Assembly: GCA_002304345.1 (NCBI GenBank) | Contig: NEUU01000009.1 | Span: 1-64,000, forward strand | Origin: Verrucomicrobia bacterium Tous-C9LFEB | GTDB taxonomy: Bacteria > Verrucomicrobiota > Verrucomicrobiia > Methylacidiphilales > UBA1321 | DNA: 64,000 nucleotides | Reading direction: 5' to 3' | Shown here: one piece after another, positions 1 through 7,166 of the stretch | How positions within the stretch are numbered: position 1 is the first letter of the stretch | Layout: the number at the start of each line of letters is the position of its first letter | The notes under the pieces: generated by a model | The model's input: only the letters and a program-made list of their open reading frames with translations | Database searches by the model: none | Told to the model about the DNA's origin: nothing | Translations under genes and position numbers: made by a program

Positions 1-16
1 CCTCTCACCACCTACC

Positions 17-42
17 GTCATCCCGAGCGAAGTCGAGGGATC
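17..42. repeat. Dispersed intergenic repeat of the TCATCCCGAGCGAAGTCGAG type
   Basis: Positions 17-42 carry the near-palindromic phrase TCATCCCGAGCGAAGTCGAG followed by GGATC. From general experience this phrase recurs in intergenic DNA of many unrelated environmental bacteria, where its minus-strand translation reads SLDFARDD. Only one copy is seen in this window, so calling it a repeat rests on that outside knowledge. Its function is unknown. Confidence 0.5.
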
Positions 43-327
43 GGGCAAGGGGGTGGTTTTGAATGGATACGTCTGAGTCAATTTCGCTCCACTGATCTTC
101 ATTGAGCCATCGTGATTTTAATGCGTCTGCTCTGTCGCGTGACGTGGGTGATGCCTGGGGATGCGGAAAAGTGGAGCGTGCGCCCAGTGGCAAAAGACTG
201 GCAATCCTTCGGACTGGGCCGTTAGGGCGGGCGCAGGCTTCGTTGCGGCGCTCCTCCGGTATTTTTCAAATACCATCGTCGCTAGCGTCTCGCCTTCACC
301 ACGCCTTCCGCCCCCAGCGCCACCCCG

Positions 328-350
328 ATAAGATCGTAAACAGGCTCTAA
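328..350. repeat. Short dispersed repeat, copy 1
   Basis: This 23-bp stretch ends in AAGATCGTAAACAGGCTCTAA. A copy differing by one base lies at 10203-10224, and the 15-bp core GTAAACAGGCTCTAA recurs at 60433-60447. Read on the minus strand it starts TTAGAGCCTGTTTAC, which resembles the terminal repeats of some IS5-group insertion sequences. No transposase gene is present in the window, so this could be a MITE or a solitary IS end. Confidence 0.55.
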
Positions 351-570
351 CCGGAAAAGGACCGAAGCGTTAGGCTTAGGTGTGCTGCGTGAGCTAGGTG
401 CGCGAGATTTTTGCCGCAGATGGGGGGAGGGAAATAACTCAGGAGCAATGCGAAATTACCCGCAAGTCAGTACCTCCACTGGGGATTGACTCACCGCGCA
501 GCGCCGGGGGGGAGTGTGTCTATCTAATCGCATCTGCTCTTTAAAAAATCCGCGGACTTCCCCGACTCCA

Positions 571-1740
571 TCAACGCGTCAGATGCTCGAGGAGCTGATC
601 GATCTGCTCGGTGGAGTGGGCGGCACTGAGGGTCACACGCAGGCGCGCCTGTTGGCGGGCGACGGTGGGGTAGCGGATGGCGGGGACGAGAAATCCTTTT
701 TCCTCGAGACTGCGCGAGAGGGCGAGGGCTTCGCCTTCGTCGCCGATCATGAGGGGGAAGATGGGGCTCTGCGGGACGTCGCTCAGCTTCCACCGCGCGG
801 GGAGCCGCTCGGCAAAGTAGTGGACGTTCTTCCAGAGCTTCGCGCATTGCTCTTCGCCTTCGGGACCGCCGACGAGTTCGACGGCGGCAAGGCTGGCGGC
901 GGCGACGGCAGGTGAGGGGGCGGTGGAGTAGATGAAGCTGCGGGCTTTGTTGACGAGGATGTTGATCAATGAGTGGGAGCCGGCGATGTAGCCCCCGGAG
1001 CTGCCCATGGCTTTGCTGAGCGTGCCCATCTGGACTTCCACTTTGCTGCTGAGTCCGAGTTGCTCGACGAGACCGCGGCGGTTGCGGCCGTAGAGGCCCG
1101 TGGCGTGGGCTTCGTCGACCATGAGCCACGCGCCGAAGTTTTCTTTGACCTCGACGATGTCCGCGAGCTGGCCGGAATCGCCATCCATCGAGAAGATCGA
1201 TTCGGTGACAATGAGAATGCGCGAGGCGTTCTTTTCCTGACGCAGCACTTTTTTCAGGTAGGCGATATTGTTGTGCGGGAAGGCGCGCAGGCGGGCTTCG
1301 CTGAGCCGGGCGCCGTCGATGAGGCTGGCGTGGGCGAGCTTATCGAGAATGACGGTATCGCCGCGACCGACGATGGCGGGAATGGTGCCGACGGCGGCGG
1401 CATAACCGGTGCTGAAGCTGAGAGCGGCCTCGGTGCCCTTGAAGTGGGCGATGGCTTGGTCGAGGGCGGTGTGAGTATCGAGATTGCCGCAGATCAGGCG
1501 GGCCGATCCAGCGCCGTTGCCATATTCCTTGAGCGCTTTTTGCGCGGCCTTGACGAGCTTGGGGTGATTGGCCAGGCCGAGATAATCGTTGGAGGAAAAA
1601 TTGAGATAGCTCTGAGAACCGACACTGACCTGGGCTCCCTGCGGGGAGGTCAGCGAGCGCAGGGTGCGGCGCAGATTTTGTTCAGCCAGGGCGGCGAGCT
1701 CGTATTGCAGCGCCTGTTCGAAATTAATTTCCATTCTCAT
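571..1740 (-). CDS. bioF: 8-amino-7-oxononanoate synthase (biotin synthesis)
   Basis: This is a 389-residue PLP enzyme of the alpha-oxoamine synthase family, close to the usual BioF length. BioF condenses pimeloyl-ACP or -CoA with L-alanine, the first committed step of biotin ring assembly, in the cytoplasm. Visible marks are SSNDYLGL (49-56), the GSARLICGN stretch (78-86), H137 in AHASL that stacks on PLP, VDEAH (208-212) and the Schiff-base lysine K243 in TLSKAMG. The SSNDYLGL and DKLAHASLIDGARL wording favours BioF over 2-amino-3-ketobutyrate ligase or serine palmitoyltransferase. The start ATG overlaps the stop of the upstream SDR gene (ATGA), so the two are translationally coupled. No other bio gene is in the window. 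Confidence 0.88.
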   Translation of the reverse strand: MRMEINFEQALQYELAALAEQNLRRTLRSLTSPQGAQVSVGSQSYLNFSSNDYLGLANHPKLVKAAQKALKEYGNGAGSARLICGNLDTHTALDQAIAHFKGTEAALSFSTGYAAAVGTIPAIVGRGDTVILDKLAHASLIDGARLSEARLRAFPHNNIAYLKKVLRQEKNASRILIVTESIFSMDGDSGQLADIVEVKENFGAWLMVDEAHATGLYGRNRRGLVEQLGLSSKVEVQMGTLSKAMGSSGGYIAGSHSLINILVNKARSFIYSTAPSPAVAAASLAAVELVGGPEGEEQCAKLWKNVHYFAERLPARWKLSDVPQSPIFPLMIGDEGEALALSRSLEEKGFLVPAIRYPTVARQQARLRVTLSAAHSTEQIDQLLEHLTR

Positions 1741-2402
1741 GTCCAGCGATCAATCCTTGAGTCTAAAGTAAAAATTTGTCCAGAAACGTGGTCCAGCGTT
1801 GCAACAACCGTAACAAACCGGGCTACATTATCCACCGTATTAAATCGTGCCAGTACATTTTCGTTTTGATGGCGCGAAACAACGTCGGCCGGGAGATGCC
1901 GATTCATCTTCGTCGGCAAATAGCCGGGAAAAATGACATTGGAGCGAATATTGTCGGCTCCATGTTCGCGGGCGAGTGACTGGCTGAATGCGATCATTCC
2001 CGCTTTGGCGGCAGCGTAGTTGCTCTGGCCGCGCGGACCGGATTTGGCCGAGCGGGAAGCGATGAAGAGGATGTGGCCGGAGCGCTGGCGGGTCATGAGC
2101 GGCAGGGCGGCCTGCGAGCAGAGAAAGCTGCCGCGTAGCGAGACATTGACCACGCTCGTCCAATCCTCCTCGCTCATCTGCGCGAGCAATTTGTCGCGGA
2201 TGATTCCGGCGTTGTTAATCAGCAGGTCGATGCGATCCAGCTGGGAGAAGTAGTGTGATACATTTGCGGCGTCCGTGACGTCGAGTTCGTCGCGGCCCGG
2301 TGCCAACACGTGCCAACCTTCCGCCTCCAGTTGCGGGCGCAGTGCCTTGGCCAGATCACCCTTGCCTCCCGTAATCACCCCAATTGGTGCTTTGTCAACC
2401 AT
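1737..2402 (-). CDS. Short-chain dehydrogenase/reductase (FabG-like)
   Basis: This 221-residue protein is a classical Rossmann-fold NAD(P)-dependent reductase. Near the N-terminus TGGKGDL replaces the usual TGxxxGIG glycine motif; NNAG follows at about 63-66, then the catalytic Ser in IASRS and Tyr-Lys in YAAAK. It resembles 3-oxoacyl-ACP reductases, and coupling by a 4-bp overlap to bioF suggests a job in making or handling an acyl precursor. That assignment is inference from context. It is slightly shorter than the usual 240-250 residues, and its C-terminus (TLDSRIDRWT) departs from the common DGG ending. Confidence 0.85.
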   Translation of the reverse strand: MVDKAPIGVITGGKGDLAKALRPQLEAEGWHVLAPGRDELDVTDAANVSHYFSQLDRIDLLINNAGIIRDKLLAQMSEEDWTSVVNVSLRGSFLCSQAALPLMTRQRSGHILFIASRSAKSGPRGQSNYAAAKAGMIAFSQSLAREHGADNIRSNVIFPGYLPTKMNRHLPADVVSRHQNENVLARFNTVDNVARFVTVVATLDHVSGQIFTLDSRIDRWT

Positions 2403-2427
2403 GCTTCGTTTTTAAGTTGACGTGGTT

Positions 2428-3648
2428 TCAGTCGTTCGGCGAGACGATTTTCCGTCCATTGACCATGAGCAGAAGAGGTTTCGCGTGAGAGTGAATGAGG
2501 GCTTCGTAGGGGTTGGAATGGAAATCCATGGGGAACGCGACCAGATCGGCGAGGGCGTGCTCGGTGATCTCGCCGAGGCGACCTTCCTGGTTGAGCGCTT
2601 TCGCGGGGTTGAGTGTCGCCATCTCCAGGCACTGGCGGTTGGTCAGCGTGGGGTGTTTGAATAACGCTTCGCGCATCTCGGCGCGCATGTCGAGGGAGTT
2701 GTTGCTGGCGAGGCTGTCCGTGCCGAGGCAGATGTTGACGCCATGTTCGCGAAGGCGTTCGAGTTCAAATTTGCGGTGACCGAAATAGGTGTGGCACTTG
2801 GGGCAGTAAACGATGTGCACGCCGGCTTCGGCGAGGGCGGGAAAATCGTAGTCCTGCAGGTAATTGACGTGCACGGCGAGGCAATTGTGCGTGAGGAGTC
2901 CGAGCTCCAGCAAATGCGAGACGGAGGAGCCCTGACCGCAATCGGTGCAGTCGCGGCCGAGACCTTTCATCAAGTCGTAGAGATCACCGCGCGCGTTGAC
3001 GAACATCTCGTGCTCCTGCACGGACTCGGCCACGTGCGTGGTGAAGGGCATCTGGAGGCGTTCGCTGCAGCTCTTCGCGAGGCGGTAGAGTTCAGGCGAG
3101 GCAGTGTAGGGCGCGTGAGGCGAGAGGCCGAAGCCGCCGAGCCAATTGGCGTGTTGCTCAAAGAAACTGAGGGCACCGATGAGTCCGGTTTCGTCGTAGA
3201 GCCGGTTGCGCACGTCGATGAGTTCCAGAAACCACCAGGTGCGAATCGGCGGCGGCGCGAGATGCGGCAGGATCTCGGGGAAGGCTTCGATATTGCCGAC
3301 GGTGGTGGTGCCGCCATCCATGAGCATGTCGAACCCCTTCATGACGGAGTCCAGATAGTCCGCAGTGGAGAAGTCGCGTTTGAGGGCGTTGATGTTCTTG
3401 ATCCAGTCGGCGAAACCGTCGGGCGGCGCGATGCTGCCGCGCAGAATGGTGTAGTCGAGGTGACAGTGGGCGTTGATCAGACCCGGAGACAATACCGACG
3501 GGCCGAGGTCGATGACCTCTTCGTTCGGGAGGGGAGCGATTTTCGTGCGGGGGCCGACATAAGCAATATGTTCGTCTACGACCCGCACAGCCCCGTTAAA
3601 GATGGGATCGCCCTTCATTGGTACGACCCACTCCGCCTGAATAATCAT
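2428..3648 (-). CDS. Amidohydrolase of the SAH/aminodeoxyfutalosine deaminase type
   Basis: This 406-residue TIM-barrel metal hydrolase belongs to the cytosine deaminase/chlorohydrolase group. Metal ligands are visible as H61 and H63 (NAHCHLD), H205 (HVAES, with E208 as likely proton shuttle), H260 (AVHVNYL) and D311 (LGTDS). The family deaminates adenosine- or guanine-like compounds such as S-adenosylhomocysteine, methylthioadenosine and aminodeoxyfutalosine (a menaquinone intermediate), or cyclic ureides; the exact substrate cannot be read from sequence. CPKCH (282-286) stands where many relatives have CPxSN. It is the first gene of a three-gene minus-strand unit with the SDR (25-bp gap) and bioF. 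Confidence 0.85.
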   Translation of the reverse strand: MIIQAEWVVPMKGDPIFNGAVRVVDEHIAYVGPRTKIAPLPNEEVIDLGPSVLSPGLINAHCHLDYTILRGSIAPPDGFADWIKNINALKRDFSTADYLDSVMKGFDMLMDGGTTTVGNIEAFPEILPHLAPPPIRTWWFLELIDVRNRLYDETGLIGALSFFEQHANWLGGFGLSPHAPYTASPELYRLAKSCSERLQMPFTTHVAESVQEHEMFVNARGDLYDLMKGLGRDCTDCGQGSSVSHLLELGLLTHNCLAVHVNYLQDYDFPALAEAGVHIVYCPKCHTYFGHRKFELERLREHGVNICLGTDSLASNNSLDMRAEMREALFKHPTLTNRQCLEMATLNPAKALNQEGRLGEITEHALADLVAFPMDFHSNPYEALIHSHAKPLLLMVNGRKIVSPND

Positions 3649-3962
3649 AAAAATCGGTACAACTCCCTATACATCAATTTATCCCAAATGCAGCTTTAAT
3701 ACCATCTCCCTTAGCAAGCAATCTTTTGTAAGATAAATTTCTCTTCATCTAGACTCTAAGTGTTCGCGATGTGATACAAAATGGAGAGTGGAACACAAAG
3801 AAATCGCGCCCTCCATGGTTAATTCCGACTTATGTCTGTGCGGCGACAACTCGTGATGAAGGCCATGGCTGAACGCCGCGGGCCTCTTCACGTCCTTGAA
3901 AATTTGATTGGCAGCGGGGGTAGCTTAAACCTAGGGTGATCTTTCCAACAAGCTGTGCGCCT
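3649..3962. promoter_or_regulatory. Divergent intergenic region, amidohydrolase operon / trpE
   Basis: These 314 bp separate the start of the minus-strand amidohydrolase operon from trpE on plus. The left two thirds are AT-rich and should contain the promoters for both directions, but I could not pick a convincing -35/-10 pair. I saw no leader peptide rich in Trp codons, so there is no visible classical attenuator for trpE. Confidence 0.45.
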
Positions 3963-5441
3963 ATGATTTCCCCCAATCGCGACGAATTTTTCGCCCTGGC
4001 CAAAAAAGGTAATCTCATTCCGGTCAGTCGTGAGATTATGGCCGATTTGGAAACTCCGGTTTCCGCCTACCTCAAGATCGACACGGGGGATCACTCCTTC
4101 CTGCTCGAGTCGGTGGAGCGCGGGGGCCGCTTCGCGCGCTACTCGTTCCTCGGCGCGAGTCCGGGGATCATCTTCACGGCACGCGAAGGCCAGGTCACGA
4201 TCACGGAAAACGGACAGACGCGCACGTTCCAATCCGACACTGATCCGCTGAGCGAATTGCAAAAGCTGATGGGCCGTTTCAAACCGGTGGAGTCGGAACA
4301 TCTGCCGCTCTTCTCCGGTGGCGCGGTGGGCTACCTGTCGTATGAGGCGGTGACGTATTTCGAAAAGACGGTGCCGCGCGCGAAGCTGGATGATTTGCAC
4401 ATTCCGGACGCCTATTTCGTGATCAGCGACACGCTCCTGATTTTCGATCACCTCGAACACCGGATCAAGATCGTGGCGAATGCGTACGTCGAGGGCGACG
4501 CGGGCAAGGCTTACGACGAGGCGGTGCGCAAGATCGATGAATTGACGGAGCGCTTGAAGCGGTCGGTCAGTCACAAGGTGCTTTCCGCGCGGGCCAATGT
4601 GGCGGAGTTGAAGCCGTCAGTGAATATCACGCAGGCCGAGTATATCTCGATGACGGAGTCGATGCAGGAGTACATCAAGTCGGGCGATATTTTCCAAGTC
4701 GTCCCTTCGCAACGCTTCGAGGTTCCGTTCGAGAGCGATCCGGTCGATCTCTATCGCTCGCTGCGCCTGATCAATCCGTCGCCGTACATGTTCTGCCTGA
4801 AGTTCAACGGCATGGCCGTCGTCGGCGCTTCGCCCGAAGTGCACGTGCGTTGCGTGGATGGCAAGGTGGAGATTCGTCCGATCGCAGGCACGCGTCCGCG
4901 CCGCGAGAACGAGGCGGAAGATAACGCGATGGCCGAGGAATTGTTGGCCGATCCGAAGGAGCGCGCGGAGCATGTGATGCTGGTTGATCTCGCGCGCAAT
5001 GACGTGGGCCGCGTGTGCGATTATAATACGGTGAAGGTCACGGACCTGATGATCATCGAGCGGTATTCGCACGTGATGCATATCGTGTCGAACGTGGAAG
5101 GTCATCTCAAACCCGAGCAGAACGCGTATGATGTGATGCGCGCCACGTTCCCGGCGGGAACGGTGAGCGGTTCGCCGAAGGTGCGCGCGATGCAGATCAT
5201 CGCGGAAAAGGAAAAGACCTGCCGCGGGACGTACGCGGGTGCGGTCGGTTATTTCGGTTTCAATGGCAACCTGGATTCGTGTATCGCGATTCGCACGGTG
5301 CTGATCAAGGACGGTCGCGCGTACCTGCAGGCGGGTGGCGGTCTCGTGGCGGACTCAACCCCCATGGGTGAGTACAACGAGAGCGTGAATAAAGCCAAGG
5401 CGGGCATGAAAGGCCTCGCCATGGCCAAGGGCGTGAAGTGA
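3963..5441 (+). CDS. trpE: Anthranilate synthase component I
   Basis: This 492-residue chorismate-using enzyme converts chorismate and ammonia/glutamine to anthranilate, the first step of tryptophan synthesis. The N-terminal domain has LLES followed by a Arg-Tyr-Ser-Phe element (about residues 45-60) that forms the Trp feedback site in TrpE. The C-terminal catalytic domain shows ASPEVHVR, RPIAGTRPR, LVDLARNDVGRV and the FPAGTVSGSPKVRAM signature. I chose ATG 3963 because homologues begin with a similar SREEF...GNLIPV sequence; an in-frame GTG at 3936 would add nine residues. The glutaminase partner TrpG and other trp genes are not in the window, so the gene stands alone. A cluster of hairpins follows the stop. 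Confidence 0.94.
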   Translation: MISPNRDEFFALAKKGNLIPVSREIMADLETPVSAYLKIDTGDHSFLLESVERGGRFARYSFLGASPGIIFTAREGQVTITENGQTRTFQSDTDPLSELQKLMGRFKPVESEHLPLFSGGAVGYLSYEAVTYFEKTVPRAKLDDLHIPDAYFVISDTLLIFDHLEHRIKIVANAYVEGDAGKAYDEAVRKIDELTERLKRSVSHKVLSARANVAELKPSVNITQAEYISMTESMQEYIKSGDIFQVVPSQRFEVPFESDPVDLYRSLRLINPSPYMFCLKFNGMAVVGASPEVHVRCVDGKVEIRPIAGTRPRRENEAEDNAMAEELLADPKERAEHVMLVDLARNDVGRVCDYNTVKVTDLMIIERYSHVMHIVSNVEGHLKPEQNAYDVMRATFPAGTVSGSPKVRAMQIIAEKEKTCRGTYAGAVGYFGFNGNLDSCIAIRTVLIKDGRAYLQAGGGLVADSTPMGEYNESVNKAKAGMKGLAMAKGVK

Positions 5442-5489
5442 GGGGGCGCTGCCCCCAAAGCCCCCGCTCAAGGGGCTGAGCCCCTTGAG
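5442..5489 (+). terminator. Two GC-rich palindromes after trpE
   Basis: GGGGGCGCTGCCCCC (5442-5456) starts directly after the trpE stop codon, and an 11-bp perfect palindrome with arms CTCAAGGGGCT and AGCCCCTTGAG follows at 5467-5489. Both would fold as strong hairpins in RNA. There is no clean U-run, so they may act as transcript-end stabilisers or a bidirectional block between the convergent trpE and glgA genes rather than a textbook terminator. Confidence 0.5.
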
Positions 5490-5500
5490 AATCCTCATTT

Positions 5501-5551
5501 CTTTGGCGAATGGATTTTTTGCGCGGACGCAAAAGAATCCATTCACCAAAG
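5501..5551. repeat. Inverted repeat downstream of trpE
   Basis: CTTTGGCGAATGGATT (5501-5516) is matched by AATCCATTCACCAAAG (5536-5551) with a single mismatch, leaving a loop of about 19 bases. It belongs to a chain of palindromes filling the space between the convergent trpE and glgA genes. Its role is unknown; an intergenic repetitive element or a terminator working in both directions are the likeliest options. Confidence 0.55.
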
Positions 5552-5707
5552 TGTGAGTTTTTCTCAAAGCGTTCACTCCTTAAGTGGAGATTTGAGAGTC
5601 GCTGCTATCATGCCAAGATCCAAGATAGTGGATTTCAAAGAGAATCACTCCCGCAGACAGGACTCTCACTTGTGGCGAAGCGTAGCTGGGTCCAGCGTCA
5701 CGCTGGC

Positions 5708-7138
5708 CTAGGATTTGAGCGCGGCGGTGTAGACTTTTTCGTACTCGGCGGCGCTGGCATCCCATGAGAAGGGTTGGGTCATGCCCGAGTGACGCAACGT
5801 GGCGAGGGCCTTGGGTTGCGCATAGACCTTGAGAGCGCGCTGGATGGCCTGGCGCAAGCCGCCCGCTTCGTACCAACTGAACTTGAAGCCCGTTCCGGTG
5901 CCGGTGTCCTCGTTGTAATCTTCCACGGAATCGGCGAGGCCGCCGGTGTTGTGGACGATGGGCGGTGTGCCGTAGCGCAGGCTGTAGAGTTGGTTCAGGC
6001 CGCACGGTTCGAATTGTGAGGGCATGAGGAAGAAATCGCTGCCCGCCTCGATGAGATGGGCGAGACCTTCGTCGAACCCGATTTTCACGCCGACTTGCTT
6101 GGGATATTTCTTGGCGAGATTGGTGAAGTAGGCTTCGAAGTAGGGATCGCCCGAACCGAGCAGCACGAACTTTGCGCCGATGTTGAGCAACGAATCCTCA
6201 ATGGTCTGCTGGATCAGGTCGAAACCCTTTTGCGTGGTCAAGCGCGACACCATGCCGAAGAGCGGGCTGTTGCCGGAGGGAAGATGGAAGGTATCCAGCA
6301 GCGCTTTTTTGTTCTCGGCTTTGCCCTTGAGATGCTCGGCGGAGTAGGGCGCGGCGAGGAAATGATCGTGTTGCGGATCCCACAACTCGCAGTCGACGCC
6401 GTTGAGGATGCCGGTGAGTTTGTGATGATTCTGGCGCAGCACGCCGTCGAGGGAACAGCCGTAGGCGGGGGTCTGGATTTCCTGCGCGTAGGAGGGGCTC
6501 ACGGTGGTGATCTGGTGGGAGAGCAGAAGCGCGGCCTTCATCAAATTCAGGCGGCCGAAGAATTCCACGCCGGGCGGGGAGAAGTATTCGCCGGGGAGAT
6601 TGGTCAGATCAAAATCGAAGGCCCAGAAGCTTCCCTGGAACGCGAGGTTGTGGATGGTGAAGACGGTCTTCAGCGCGTATTGCTTGGAGCGGACGATGGC
6701 CGGGACAAGGCCGGTCTGCCAGTCGTGCAGATGCAGAATTTCCGGCGTGGGCTGAATGAAGCGGGCGAGTTCAACGACAGCTTTGTTGAAGAAGATGAAG
6801 CGGGCGGCGTTGTCGGCGTAGTCGCCGGTCTGGGTGCCGTAGAGATGCGAACGGTCGTAGAATTCATCGCGTTCGATGAAGAAAAGATGCACGCCGGATT
6901 CCGAGACGCCTTCCCACACGCGGGCGCTGAGTTGCTCGCGGTTGAGGGTGAGGTTGAGGAAGAGGCTGGAGGGTTTCAGGTTGGGGAGTTTTTCCCGCAC
7001 CCCGCGGTAAAGTGGGAGCACCACACTGACGCTATGACCGCGCGCCCGCAAGGCGGCGGGCAGGGCGGCCAGGACGTCTCCCAGTCCGCCGGTTTTGGCG
7101 TAGGGCGACATTTCACTGGCGGCGAATAAGATGTTCAT
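5708..7138 (-). CDS. glgA: Glycogen synthase (ADP-glucose, GT5)
   Basis: This cytoplasmic enzyme of 476 residues adds glucose from ADP-glucose to the non-reducing end of growing alpha-1,4-glucan. The N-terminal ADP-glucose site K-T-G-G-L is at 15-19 (PYAKTGGLGDV), LHLHDWQTG sits mid-N-domain, and the C-terminal GT-B domain has PSQFEPCGLNQLYSLRYGT with the E-x7-E pair, followed by TGGLADSV. Length fits the bacterial family (about 477). The start at 7138 (MNILFAASE) matches the family; a longer frame to 7168 would overlap rnr. It is convergent with trpE and divergent from rnr, with only 28 bp between the two chosen start codons. No other glg gene is near. Confidence 0.95.
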   Translation of the reverse strand: MNILFAASEMSPYAKTGGLGDVLAALPAALRARGHSVSVVLPLYRGVREKLPNLKPSSLFLNLTLNREQLSARVWEGVSESGVHLFFIERDEFYDRSHLYGTQTGDYADNAARFIFFNKAVVELARFIQPTPEILHLHDWQTGLVPAIVRSKQYALKTVFTIHNLAFQGSFWAFDFDLTNLPGEYFSPPGVEFFGRLNLMKAALLLSHQITTVSPSYAQEIQTPAYGCSLDGVLRQNHHKLTGILNGVDCELWDPQHDHFLAAPYSAEHLKGKAENKKALLDTFHLPSGNSPLFGMVSRLTTQKGFDLIQQTIEDSLLNIGAKFVLLGSGDPYFEAYFTNLAKKYPKQVGVKIGFDEGLAHLIEAGSDFFLMPSQFEPCGLNQLYSLRYGTPPIVHNTGGLADSVEDYNEDTGTGTGFKFSWYEAGGLRQAIQRALKVYAQPKALATLRHSGMTQPFSWDASAAEYEKVYTAALKS

Positions 7139-7166
7139 TCCGGGGAGATCCTTTACCCTGATCACC

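Larger units (their letters stand above)
1..570. other. Non-coding stretch with repeat sequences
   Basis: I see no convincing gene in this stretch before the end of bioF; the short open frames have no recognisable protein character. It holds two repeat-like sequences described separately (17-42 and 328-350). Between them, 200-327 contains a small hairpin in which GGTATTT pairs with AAATACC (about 259-275), leading into the 328-350 motif. This may be the remains of a small mobile element, but only one edge can be recognised. Confidence 0.5.

Noticed and set aside
973-1869. 298-residue plus-strand frame over bioF
   Set aside because: Shadow of bioF and the SDR gene; no domain or ribosome site supports it.
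2743-3699. 318-residue plus-strand frame
   Set aside because: Antisense to the amidohydrolase gene, which has clear catalytic motifs.
3936-3962. Upstream GTG start for trpE
   Set aside because: It would add nine residues not typical of TrpE; ATG 3963 gives the family-like N-terminus.
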